Below, piece after piece: positions 35,522 to 44,598 of a stretch of DNA of 64,000 nucleotides; within the stretch, counting starts at the first letter, position 1, and each line of letters opens with the position of its first letter. The translations under genes were made by a program, and so were the position numbers. The stretch lies in assembly GCF_016775705.1 (NCBI RefSeq), contig NZ_CP068760.1:3038001-3102000 (forward strand), read 5' to 3'. Under the pieces are notes generated by a model. That model searched no databases, was not told the DNA's origin, and saw only the letters and a list, made by a program, of their open reading frames with translations. Origin of the DNA: Chryseobacterium cucumeris. Lineage in GTDB: Bacteria > Bacteroidota > Bacteroidia > Flavobacteriales > Weeksellaceae.

Positions 35522-37402
35522 ATGAATAAAAATATCTCGAATTCAGATAAGATTTCTGAGAATCATATTCCCGGAATCAACCGTGTGGTGAAACTGGATA
35601 TTGTGATTGAAGGCAAAATTATCAAACACTTCAAACATTTCCATCTGCAGCAAAGTGCCAGAAGACACCACAATTTTGAGCTGATCTTAGCTCATGATTC
35701 TCTCGGGGAAGCTCAAAACCATACCCTGGAACAGGCACGCCAGTTTTTGGGAAAACGAATCACCATTGTTTTCAAATACAAAGATTACGAAAGTGAAAGC
35801 CCGGAAAGAACTTTTGTAGGAGTTATCACCAAAGCTGCATTCAGCCAGGAAAAAATGAGCCTTGGAAATATTGTGCTGAGAGGCCAGAGTCCTACCATAT
35901 TGATGGATGCAGCTCCCCATACTCAAAGTTTTGGAGGTGATCAGGCTGTGAATACAGGAATTATTGCCAACAAAATACTTAAAGAAGCCCTGGGATCAGA
36001 GAAATTTGATTTCAGAGTAGATACACAGAATAAAAGCTATATCAATTATAGCTCACAATATAATGAAACCCATTATAACTATCTTGCAAGAACAGCCGAA
36101 GCCTACGGAGAGCAGTTCTACTACGATGGCGAGGTGCTTCATTTCGGCAAACTTCCCCCTTCAGAAAAACCGATCCGGCTTGTATACGGAAGCAACGCAA
36201 CAGATGTGCAGGTAGAACTCAATGCAGTTCATACCAATCCTGAATTTTTCGGTTATAACAGCAGCAGCCATACCAAAATGGAAGGCTCTGAAAATAATAT
36301 CAGACATTTGGGCGAAATACCCTCCAAAGCATATGAACTGAACAATAATATCTTTAAAACCCGTTCACTTTCTCCGGCTCCCATTAATGCCAATATGTTT
36401 GTGGATGTAAGCGATTCTCAGAAAAGTGCTGCAGGCAGTGCTGCTGTAGAAGTATTTACGGTTTCAGGAAATACAACTGTTCCGTTTTTATATCCGGGAT
36501 GCCTTGCAGATATGGAAATGCGGAAACCGGATACCAGCCAGACTTCCTATTTTACAAAACTTACAATTACCGAAGTCTCACACGAAGTCAATGCCAGAGG
36601 ATATTATACAGGAAGTTTTGAAGCTATTGCTGAAGGCACTGGCTTTATGCCAAAACCGGATTTTAAACAGCCTAAAGCCGAGCCGCAGGTGGCTACCGTT
36701 ATTTCCAATACAGATCCGCTTAATCAGGGAAGAATACAGGTGAGATTCGACTGGCAGCAACATCCTGATACCACTCATTTTATCAGAATGATGAGCCCCG
36801 ATGCAGGAGGAACAGATATGGTCACTCAAAACAGAGGTTTTGTTGCTGTGCCGGAAGTAGGAGATCAGGTAATGGTAGGTTTTGAATACCATCATCCCGA
36901 TTTTCCGTTTGCGATGGGAGGAATGTTCCACGGACAGGTTGCATTGGGAGGAAGCATCAATAATCATCTTAAATCGATTCAGACCAGAAGTGGTAATAAA
37001 GTGATCTTTAACGATCAGGAAGGAAGCATCTTTATTGAAGATCCAAGTGGTAATACTTATCTCATGGATGGAAAAGGAAATATTGTGGTGAATGCTCCAA
37101 AAAATATCACCTTCACAGCCGGGGAAAATGTGCAGATCAATGCAGGTAAAAATATCATTGCTTCTGCTCAGAGGAATGTCAATATTATGGCTGGGGAAGA
37201 TATCACGGAAACGGCTAATGATGATTATAATCTGACAGCAAGCAATATTATTGAAACCGCAGAAGCTGGCAGAAAATCTACAGCCAAAAATATTACAGAA
37301 AATATGGAATCCGGCTCTTACATCAGTACAAAAGATGCCATTAATGTTGAAAGTGCCAGGGAAGTGCTTATCAATAGCGGTAAACAGGTAAAAATGCAGT
37401 AA
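35522..37402 (+). CDS. vgrG: Type VI secretion spike protein VgrG (TssI)
   Basis: Trimeric spike protein that caps the Hcp tube and carries effectors. The 626 residues follow the VgrG layout: a gp27-like hub in about the first 380 residues (RRHHNFELILAHD, TFVGVITKAAF, NYLARTAEAYGEQFYYDG), an OB-fold gp5-like domain (about 385-480: ATVISNTDPLNQGRIQVRFDWQ, VPEVGDQVMVGFEYHHPDFPFAMGGMFHG), and a C-terminal beta-helix with repeating NI/INAG-type turns (NVQINAGKNIIASAQRNVNIMAGEDI). It ends one base before the putative effector at 37404, the usual place for VgrG cargo. Confidence 0.92.
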   Translation: MNKNISNSDKISENHIPGINRVVKLDIVIEGKIIKHFKHFHLQQSARRHHNFELILAHDSLGEAQNHTLEQARQFLGKRITIVFKYKDYESESPERTFVGVITKAAFSQEKMSLGNIVLRGQSPTILMDAAPHTQSFGGDQAVNTGIIANKILKEALGSEKFDFRVDTQNKSYINYSSQYNETHYNYLARTAEAYGEQFYYDGEVLHFGKLPPSEKPIRLVYGSNATDVQVELNAVHTNPEFFGYNSSSHTKMEGSENNIRHLGEIPSKAYELNNNIFKTRSLSPAPINANMFVDVSDSQKSAAGSAAVEVFTVSGNTTVPFLYPGCLADMEMRKPDTSQTSYFTKLTITEVSHEVNARGYYTGSFEAIAEGTGFMPKPDFKQPKAEPQVATVISNTDPLNQGRIQVRFDWQQHPDTTHFIRMMSPDAGGTDMVTQNRGFVAVPEVGDQVMVGFEYHHPDFPFAMGGMFHGQVALGGSINNHLKSIQTRSGNKVIFNDQEGSIFIEDPSGNTYLMDGKGNIVVNAPKNITFTAGENVQINAGKNIIASAQRNVNIMAGEDITETANDDYNLTASNIIETAEAGRKSTAKNITENMESGSYISTKDAINVESAREVLINSGKQVKMQ

Positions 37403-37403
37403 T

Positions 37404-38765
37404 ATGGCAGGCGAAGGCGGAAATATTATAAGAAATGTCTTTGGGAAATCCTATAAGGAAGCAGAACATATCATGAAAGATGCTTCCAAGGGAACTCTGG
37501 ATTTTAAATCTCCTCAGGAGAACACCTTTTATGGGAAAAAAGGTGGGAAAAAATTTGATGAATACCAGGGGAAAGGCGAAATTCAGTCATTACTTGTGAA
37601 GGCAGTGAAATGTTATGAAGATATAGAATGTACAAAAGAAGTTAAGATTATAAAAAAGGGAGTTAAGTATTATTTTAAAGCAACACAGTATAGCAGAACT
37701 CCTTCGAAATCAGAATTAAAAGCTCTTAAGTGGGCGATACAGTATGATGATACAAATATAGCCAATGCCCCACAGGTAACAGGCGAAGAAAAGATTTCTT
37801 ATGTAGTACCGAAGGATAGGAATATCGCTAAGCTGAGAGTATATGCCTTTTTTAAAGAATATAGCCCGAATGTAAAAGCAGAAGTATATTTAATAAAAGA
37901 AGAGATAGTAATAATTATAGGTACTGAGCAGCACTCAACAAATATTGCAAATAAACTGATGTTTCCAGGAGAGGCAGTCAGAAAAGTCCGTACCAAATAT
38001 CCTAATTACCCCTTTGTAAAAGTAGCCCTGTTTACCGATGGATATTCTGAAAATCAGTTATCAACAATAACCAATGATTTAATTAAGCATAATAATGGCT
38101 TAACAGTAATAAGAGTTACTACGATAGATGATGTTATTAATATTATTAATTCTGGGAACAGGGATAGTGCAGCTTTTGATAATAAAAGAAGAGTAAAGGA
38201 AATTTTTGCATACTCTCATGGTTATGTAAGAAACGCAACCAATGAGGGAGTAATAGCATTTGGGTATGAGGGTAAAAATGCGGATAAACAAGAACTTGAT
38301 GCCAAAAGCTTTTCAAAAGTTAATCCGGCTGTGTTTTTAGATGGAAATACATCTGTATTTTATTCTTATGCATGCAGAACCGGTATCGGAACAAGTTCGG
38401 AGACAACTACAAATGCTTTTAAAGATAAAAGCTTGGCACAAAAAATGGCTAACCATGGGAAAATAACAGTCTATGGCTATATGAGGAGATCACTGTATGA
38501 AGATGCATGGGGAACACAGAATCATAGGGATACTTATGCTTCTGATCATGATGAGGGTGGTTCAACTTGGGAAAACTTTAAAACAGATTTAAAAGATACG
38601 TATCAGTCGGATCCAAAAGATATGGATACTTATAATAAATACAGAAAAAAAGAAATAAAATTAGATAAAGCAATCTGGAATCCGGATGGGGCATATTTGG
38701 ATGTAAAAGCAGGTACCTGGCCCGTTGGTGTACCAGCAACTTATGAAAAATTTTTACCAAAATAA
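37404..38765 (+). CDS. Putative T6SS effector with caspase-like (clan CD) peptidase fold
   Basis: I recognise no named family. The 453-residue protein has no signal peptide, as expected for T6SS cargo, and starts one base after vgrG. Residues ~1-60 may be a VgrG-docking segment; ~60-165 look Ig-like (ALKWAIQYDDTNIANAPQVTG, LRVYAFFKE). Residues ~170-335 alternate strands and helices in the order of caspase/CHAT/DUF4347 proteins: VKVALFTDG, helix, TVIRVTT, helix, then EIFAYSHG with His272 and SVFYSYACRTG with Cys324. Histidine-glycine after one strand and cysteine after the next, 52 residues apart, is the catalytic dyad pattern of clan CD peptidases. A lipoprotein follows 2 bp downstream and may be immunity. 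Peptidase activity is inference; the position as VgrG cargo is strong. Confidence 0.6.
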   Translation: MAGEGGNIIRNVFGKSYKEAEHIMKDASKGTLDFKSPQENTFYGKKGGKKFDEYQGKGEIQSLLVKAVKCYEDIECTKEVKIIKKGVKYYFKATQYSRTPSKSELKALKWAIQYDDTNIANAPQVTGEEKISYVVPKDRNIAKLRVYAFFKEYSPNVKAEVYLIKEEIVIIIGTEQHSTNIANKLMFPGEAVRKVRTKYPNYPFVKVALFTDGYSENQLSTITNDLIKHNNGLTVIRVTTIDDVINIINSGNRDSAAFDNKRRVKEIFAYSHGYVRNATNEGVIAFGYEGKNADKQELDAKSFSKVNPAVFLDGNTSVFYSYACRTGIGTSSETTTNAFKDKSLAQKMANHGKITVYGYMRRSLYEDAWGTQNHRDTYASDHDEGGSTWENFKTDLKDTYQSDPKDMDTYNKYRKKEIKLDKAIWNPDGAYLDVKAGTWPVGVPATYEKFLPK

Positions 38766-38767
38766 TT

Positions 38768-39310
38768 ATGAAAATAAAAACTCTTCTCACATTAATTTTT
38801 ACAGCCCTAATCTTAATAAGCTGTAATAAAAATAAAGATTTGGGCGGATATAGGGAAAATTATAGTTTAGAAAGCGGCTCTGTCATTATTGATACAACCG
38901 CATTTAAAAATTTTGTAGGAGAGATTCCCCAATCATTTAATAAAAATGTACATCAGCTTAGCAAAAAAATAACCTTTAAAATAAACCATTCAGACGGTAT
39001 TGATCTGAAAGGAAACAGGATATTAATTACTCTGGAAAATGAAAATATTTATTTTGGAGAGTATCATCAGGATATAGCGGTCAATGTTGGCTATGATCAG
39101 CCTTATTATGCAAGTTTAAGGTTTTATATCATAAATGATAAAAATAAAACTATTAACAAGTTTACTTCAGATCTTCACTATCCGATTTTTAAAAAACAAT
39201 ATAATGAAGCAGATGTTAAGCTTTTGTCTGACTCAAAAAGGATATACACTGATTTACAAACATCATATGAAATTACTAATATCCCGGATGAAATAGCTGA
39301 GAAGAAATAA
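38768..39310 (+). CDS. Small lipoprotein, candidate immunity protein
   Basis: A 180-residue lipoprotein: signal peptide MKIKTLLTLIFTALILISC with Cys19, then a polar beta-rich domain without recognisable family (KITFKINHSDGIDLKGNRILITLENENIYFGEY). It starts 2 bp after the putative effector, so the two are surely co-transcribed. A membrane-anchored periplasmic product right behind a T6SS effector is the classic position for an immunity protein, which would imply that the effector acts in the periplasm. Strongly AT-rich, like the effector. Confidence 0.65.
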   Translation: MKIKTLLTLIFTALILISCNKNKDLGGYRENYSLESGSVIIDTTAFKNFVGEIPQSFNKNVHQLSKKITFKINHSDGIDLKGNRILITLENENIYFGEYHQDIAVNVGYDQPYYASLRFYIINDKNKTINKFTSDLHYPIFKKQYNEADVKLLSDSKRIYTDLQTSYEITNIPDEIAEKK

Positions 39311-39359
39311 AGCACTGAATCATAAGTAATACAATTAATAAAATTTTTATTCCGGAAAT

Positions 39360-39599
39360 ATGAAGAAAAGAATAATAACTGCAGGAGGATTTATAGGAAT
39401 ATTATTCTCAATATGGGATTCAGTAAGTGATAGAGTGGATTCTGCTTTATCAAAGGATCATTTAACTGGATTTATTTTCCATTCGGTTTTTAGTATGAAA
39501 ACATTGAGATATCTGTTGATTGGTGGGATCTCAGGATGGATAATAAGTTTAATGATTCATAAAATAAATGAGCTGTATCGTGAATGGAATGACTTTTAA
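39360..39599 (+). CDS. Small membrane protein of the effector cluster
   Basis: A 79-residue protein with two hydrophobic segments (IITAGGFIGILFSIW, about 5-19, and LRYLLIGGISGWIISLMI, about 49-66) separated by a charged loop. Unknown family. Its place between the candidate immunity lipoprotein and the next cargo set suggests a second immunity component or a small accessory protein, but nothing in the sequence decides this. Confidence 0.55.
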   Translation: MKKRIITAGGFIGILFSIWDSVSDRVDSALSKDHLTGFIFHSVFSMKTLRYLLIGGISGWIISLMIHKINELYREWNDF

Positions 39600-39622
39600 A
39601 CAGCCGGTAATAACAAAACAGT

Positions 39623-40417
39623 ATGGTAGAAACAAGAGTAAAACCTTTTCAGAAATATACTTCAGAAACCCACCAATATCAGGTGGAAAATGCTCTTGAG
39701 ATACAGTTTGGAGAAGCAAAAGGATTCTATTCATCTTTTAAAATTACCCTTCAGGAAAAGGTAAATGAGCATCATACAAAAAACTGGGAGATAGAGAAAA
39801 TGGAAGATTCTCCTTTCCCATCAGAAAATAAATTTATGGAAATCCTACATGTGCTGGAGCAGAGTTCCTATCCTGTGGAAATAAAAGTGGATGAAAAGGG
39901 TAGTTTTCTTGGCGCTGCAGATCATCAGAAAAATATTGAAGACTGGAAATTCAAAACAGCCGGACTTCAGGAAAAATACCAGAATGCAGATGTTTTCAGA
40001 AACCAATATCTGACCACATTTGAAGATGAAGCGGTCTTTTATAAAAATAAACTGAAAGAGCCCTTTTGGAACCTGTTGCTGTTCGCTCCTTATTATGTTG
40101 ATAATGGAGAAAGAAATGATGAATCCATTGTTTGGAATATCAAAGGAATCGGGGATGTAGAATGTACTGGAATTATCATTGCCAAACAGAGAGAATATGG
40201 ATTTGAAGCCTTTTTTACCTCTGAAATCAAAGTTCCGGTTCATATAAAAGAAGAATTGGACAAAAAATACCTGTATCAGACGGGATCGTATCAGGTAAAA
40301 TTAAATATACAAATGGAATATAATTCCCGAAAAAAACAGTATTCCAAAAAGAGCGCTGACTTTATATTGTCAGATGGAGAAAAAACAGTATACCGGGAAA
40401 CGATCACAATGACTTAA
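39623..40417 (+). CDS. Unknown cytoplasmic protein, possible T6SS effector adaptor
   Basis: A 264-residue protein without signal peptide or membrane segment. I do not recognise a family. It begins MVETRVKPFQKYTSETHQYQ, contains FWNLLLFAPYYV mid-protein, and ends with alternating strands (YLYQTGSYQVKLNIQMEYN; FILSDGEKTVYRETITMT). It is 18 bp upstream of the large PAAR-like effector and shares that gene's less AT-rich composition, unlike the gene set just before it. Size, cytoplasmic character and place directly upstream fit a dedicated effector chaperone/adaptor, but this is positional inference. Confidence 0.55.
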   Translation: MVETRVKPFQKYTSETHQYQVENALEIQFGEAKGFYSSFKITLQEKVNEHHTKNWEIEKMEDSPFPSENKFMEILHVLEQSSYPVEIKVDEKGSFLGAADHQKNIEDWKFKTAGLQEKYQNADVFRNQYLTTFEDEAVFYKNKLKEPFWNLLLFAPYYVDNGERNDESIVWNIKGIGDVECTGIIIAKQREYGFEAFFTSEIKVPVHIKEELDKKYLYQTGSYQVKLNIQMEYNSRKKQYSKKSADFILSDGEKTVYRETITMT

Positions 40418-40435
40418 TCTTTATGAACAAATGAC

Positions 40436-43400
40436 ATGGCGGATAAAGGATACATCATTATAGAAGGAGCCACTGCGTACTGCAGCAGCTCTGTAACCAA
40501 CAACTCCAATGGTACGGCCGTTCCGATGGAAGTGAAAAGCCAGAAAAAAAAACTGGGCAAAAACAAATATTTTGCACAAAATAAACCTGTAGCGACTTAT
40601 CTTGATGATAAAGCAGATAGTTTCGGAGGCGGAAACGGATTCGGGAACTGCAAAGGTTCAGACGGGAAAACCTATCCTTGTAAAGGCAAATGCAATATCA
40701 AATATAAAGACTACTACGAAAACGTAGAATTCAATAAGAGTATGAAAATCCTGTTGGATGCTTCTACAGGGAACTGTCCGGGATATGGTGTTCCCGGAAC
40801 AATTGCTTTTGCAACCACCGGGCAGGCCAATAATGTTTCACAGATAGATGTCAAAGAAGCTGATGAGTTTTCAGTAGCCAATACTTCGCCACAATGGCCG
40901 TCATCCTCTGCTTCTCAGGCAAGCATAGCAGTGTCATCCATTTCAATGGTAAGACCGATACCGAGTGATAAATTAAGTGGTACTTATTACTATATCAAAG
41001 GAATGAATGGCCCGCTTCTTCCTATTATGAACCCTTTTGGTGGTGATAACCTGGACTTAAAAGCCCAGTTCAAAGGTGATGAGAAAAAAATCATCTGGGC
41101 GTTGTTCAAAGGGGAAGGAACAAAAGATAAAATAAAAACATTTATTGGATTGGGAAGCAGTTTCAGCCAATCCATGAGTAAAATATTCGATGGACTTACA
41201 GAAGGAAAGTACCGGCTGGAAGCTTATGGTAAAAAAGCAGGCGATGCCAAATGCTCTCTCAATGTGGAAGTTATACAGGATTTTGTTAAGAAAATTGTTA
41301 GTCCAGGTTCTTCAACGTTGATTAATATTCCTTTACCTCTATCCATTGAACGTAAACTCAACAGTACAACAGATCAGGCAAAAATACTGAACAGAGGATT
41401 CTTTATGCCTGTAAATACCGTTCACTGGACTGTAAAGCAGGGAACAGCTGTTCTGTATAACAGTTCTTCCGGAGCTTCTTCATCACACCTTGTTTCTGTA
41501 ACGGGTGCTGGCGATCGTGTCATTCTTACCTTTAAAAATGCCGGTAAATATACGGTAGAAGCATTTACAGATCCCACAGATCCCAAACCGCAATCTGTGG
41601 AGATTAAGATTGAAAACAGTCTGGGTGTCATGGGAGTAAAAGGAGAACCGGGTCTGGTGAGATTCAGTGATACCATTAAAGTGCAGGCTTCGAAGTTTAA
41701 TGTCAATTATATGCCTTCGGGCACTTCCGTATATTGGTATCTTAAAAAGGAAGGTATAGGAAGAGTAGCTTTATTTGAAAACTCTCCTTCCTTCAGAACA
41801 GGTACAATCAATAAAAAGGTAGCTGAACTTCTGTATAATGATGCAAAACTGGGCAGCAATCAATATTTCGGGAAATATATACTCGAAGCTTATGCTAATC
41901 CTTTGGGAGCGGGAAAGCAGCCTGGTTTTTCCGGATCAGACTGTTTTAATTTTGAGGTGATTCAAAATGTCATAGATAAATTTACCCTTCCGGCAGCTAA
42001 TATTCCGAAAGGAACAAAAATAAAATATACGGCAACGGCAAGAATTGCTGCGCTGGTTGGCAATGAAGCCATAAAAATAGAAGTTCCTGATACAGTGACC
42101 AATAACGGAGACGGGACCATTACATTCAATGATCTCGGCGAATACACTATTTCTGCCTATTTAACAGGAGATTATACCGATGGAAAGAAAATAGAAGCGA
42201 AAGTAAAAGTTTCTGAACCTGCTGTAAAAAGGGCGCTGTGGGCTTATGGAACCGGTGTGAAACGTACCGAAACAGGATTCGGAGAGGAAACCTATGGATT
42301 TATTGAAATTGACGGACTGCAGAATCAGACGTTAAAAGTAAAAATCTGGGTAAAAGGCGAAGGTGATGATTTCTATAAAGAGAAAGATAAATACATGCTG
42401 GAAGAGAAAACAGTTACTCTTAATAACGAAGGCAAAGCTTCATTCCTTATCATCACGAATGATGATTACAAGAAAAAATTGCTGGCTGCTATCCCTAAAA
42501 CGACAGAAAATCCGAACCCGTCTTACCGTCTGGTATTCACGGTAGAGCTTCAGGCAGCTTCATCTGCGGATATTGTACTTCCGGGAAATATTACCATTCA
42601 GGGAACGAAACCTGTGGTGGTAGACAGCACCACAACTTATCTTGAAGTTTTGGATTCCAATGAAGAACTGACCATCACTTCCGAACAGAAAATTGTATCG
42701 ATTATGTTCTCTACCGAAGATGGTAAAGATATTCAGCGGATGCAGACTTTCTATGGCAAAACCCATAAGCTTTGGGTTCATACCGTTAATATGACGGAAG
42801 AAACTCTGAAGATTGATGTGCTGAAGGAGATTCCCAAAGAAGGATTAAACGAAAAAGATCATATCACCTATACCCACGAAAGCAAACAAAGTTATAACGA
42901 GGAAAAAACAGGAAAAGACGGCCTGCTGGAAGTGGCCTTCACCGCAAAAGAAGAATGGAAAAATCCACCGAAAAACTTTGACTATTACATAGCGCAGGTT
43001 TCCCGCCAGGTACAGGATCCCGCAGATCCCAAAAAGAAAGTCTGGAAAATAGAAAAAAGCCAGTTTACGATCAACAGTACACTTCCGGCCGATCTGGTTA
43101 GAACAGAGGATATGGAAAAACTGGGGATTAAAGCGTATAAAAAAGACGGAACCCCCTTTACAAAAGAAGAAATGCTGGAACTAAGAAAGCAGTTTATCTT
43201 CTACGAAAGTGGCTGTCTTAAAGTATCTCAGAAAGAGACCCCCGAAGCTATTGATAATGATGTGATGCCTGTGGTGGTGGAAATGGCGGAGGTGAGAAAA
43301 CAGAAAACATGCTATTGTAATCGTGATTTTACTGAAAGTGAAATCAGAAGTTTGGTAAAACATATGCGTGGTAAAGAAGAAATATGGGAATCTACAGACA

Positions 43401-44584
43401 TGGATCGTGAAAGTTTTGCAGATTTAACAATGGAGTTGAATGCTATGTTTAGAAAATATGATATTAATAAATGCATTCAAAAAATAGCATTTTTAGCAAA
43501 TGTTTATTCTGAAACCAGTTTTTTTAGAACAGCAGGAGAAGAATCAAGTTCACATGCCTCGAGTGGATACAAATATAAAGGTCGCGGAATACAGCAGCTT
43601 ACTGGGGATGGGAGTGATCCTGTTGCATATAAAGATTATGATGAAAAAGTTCCTGAAGATATTGTTACATATCCTGAATTAGTGGCCACTAAACTTTATT
43701 TAGCGGTAGACAGTGGCGGTTGGTTTTGGTCAGTTTATAAAAAAATACCAAATTGGAAGGAAAACCCTAATAAAAACTATTCTCAAGCAGAAAAAGATGC
43801 AATGAAGTTTAAAAGAGAATACTTTAGTAAGGCATTAGGGAAAACATTAAATGAAACTGCACTATTGATGGAGGATGAAGAAGAACGTTACTATTTTTTA
43901 ATTTGTAAAGTATTAAACGGCTATACTCTGACTCATAAATTAGAAGTAAATCCTAATGGATGGGCAGATAGAAAACAAGGTCTTTCCAATCTTAAAGCAT
44001 GGTTTAAATACGATAAAAAAGTATGCGATGGGGAAGTAGTAGCAATGCCAAATCTTGAAGGCAGAGCACCATGGATGGAGCTGGTTTGGAAAGAAGAAGC
44101 TAAGAACCTTGTTGAAACCGGAGCCAATAAAGAAATCCAGAAATTTTTTGATGGAACTCCTTATGAAAATGATATGAAAAATGGCACAAAAGATGAAACA
44201 GATATCGCTTGGTGTGCTGCTTTTGTCAACTGGATTATGAAACATTATGGTTACGAAGGAGTTACTACAGATAAAGGATATGATGCTGTAAGAGCATTAA
44301 AGTGGGCAACTTGGGCTGAAGGTAAAGATCTCGGAAAACCAGTATATGGAGCAATAGCTGTAAAAACTAGATCAGGAGGTGGACACGTAGGGTTTGTTGC
44401 AGGAAAAAAAGGAAATAAAGTAGTTATTTTAGGAGGAAATCAATCGCAAAAGCTTTATTGTGTATCTTATGATATTTCTGACTATTTTGCATATGTTGTT
44501 CCAAAAAATTACGAAATTACTGATGCCGATTATAATTTACCAGAATATAAAGGAAATCCCGGCGCAAAAGGATCTGAACTTTAA
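40436..44584 (+). CDS. Multidomain T6SS effector: PAAR-like, Ig-like repeats, GH19-type muramidase, CHAP/NlpC-type peptidase
   Basis: A 1382-residue cargo protein predicted to cut peptidoglycan twice. Residues ~1-150 form a DUF4280/PAAR-like tip domain (GYIIIEGATAYCSSS, PVATYLDDKADSFGGGNGFGNCKG, IKYKDYYENVEF), which would sit on VgrG. Residues ~185-960 hold Ig-like modules. Residues ~980-1180 resemble GH19 chitinase/muramidases: YSETSFFRTAGEE with Glu1026 as likely acid, and KGRGIQQLTG. Residues ~1200-1365 match the TIGR02594-type CHAP/NlpC fold: APWMELVWKEEAKNLV, Cys1260 in IAWCAAFVNW, His1317 in GGGHVGFVAG, ILGGNQS. At about 43,310 the DNA changes from moderate to very AT-rich exactly where the toxin part begins. 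Related exported proteins follow as probable immunity. Confidence 0.85.
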   Translation: MADKGYIIIEGATAYCSSSVTNNSNGTAVPMEVKSQKKKLGKNKYFAQNKPVATYLDDKADSFGGGNGFGNCKGSDGKTYPCKGKCNIKYKDYYENVEFNKSMKILLDASTGNCPGYGVPGTIAFATTGQANNVSQIDVKEADEFSVANTSPQWPSSSASQASIAVSSISMVRPIPSDKLSGTYYYIKGMNGPLLPIMNPFGGDNLDLKAQFKGDEKKIIWALFKGEGTKDKIKTFIGLGSSFSQSMSKIFDGLTEGKYRLEAYGKKAGDAKCSLNVEVIQDFVKKIVSPGSSTLINIPLPLSIERKLNSTTDQAKILNRGFFMPVNTVHWTVKQGTAVLYNSSSGASSSHLVSVTGAGDRVILTFKNAGKYTVEAFTDPTDPKPQSVEIKIENSLGVMGVKGEPGLVRFSDTIKVQASKFNVNYMPSGTSVYWYLKKEGIGRVALFENSPSFRTGTINKKVAELLYNDAKLGSNQYFGKYILEAYANPLGAGKQPGFSGSDCFNFEVIQNVIDKFTLPAANIPKGTKIKYTATARIAALVGNEAIKIEVPDTVTNNGDGTITFNDLGEYTISAYLTGDYTDGKKIEAKVKVSEPAVKRALWAYGTGVKRTETGFGEETYGFIEIDGLQNQTLKVKIWVKGEGDDFYKEKDKYMLEEKTVTLNNEGKASFLIITNDDYKKKLLAAIPKTTENPNPSYRLVFTVELQAASSADIVLPGNITIQGTKPVVVDSTTTYLEVLDSNEELTITSEQKIVSIMFSTEDGKDIQRMQTFYGKTHKLWVHTVNMTEETLKIDVLKEIPKEGLNEKDHITYTHESKQSYNEEKTGKDGLLEVAFTAKEEWKNPPKNFDYYIAQVSRQVQDPADPKKKVWKIEKSQFTINSTLPADLVRTEDMEKLGIKAYKKDGTPFTKEEMLELRKQFIFYESGCLKVSQKETPEAIDNDVMPVVVEMAEVRKQKTCYCNRDFTESEIRSLVKHMRGKEEIWESTDMDRESFADLTMELNAMFRKYDINKCIQKIAFLANVYSETSFFRTAGEESSSHASSGYKYKGRGIQQLTGDGSDPVAYKDYDEKVPEDIVTYPELVATKLYLAVDSGGWFWSVYKKIPNWKENPNKNYSQAEKDAMKFKREYFSKALGKTLNETALLMEDEEERYYFLICKVLNGYTLTHKLEVNPNGWADRKQGLSNLKAWFKYDKKVCDGEVVAMPNLEGRAPWMELVWKEEAKNLVETGANKEIQKFFDGTPYENDMKNGTKDETDIAWCAAFVNWIMKHYGYEGVTTDKGYDAVRALKWATWAEGKDLGKPVYGAIAVKTRSGGGHVGFVAGKKGNKVVILGGNQSQKLYCVSYDISDYFAYVVPKNYEITDADYNLPEYKGNPGAKGSEL

Positions 44585-44598
44585 AATATAAAAGGAAA

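Noticed and set aside
34993..44584. A complete type VI secretion system
   Set aside because: Only tssD, vgrG and cargo genes are present; no sheath, baseplate, membrane-complex or ATPase genes lie in the window.
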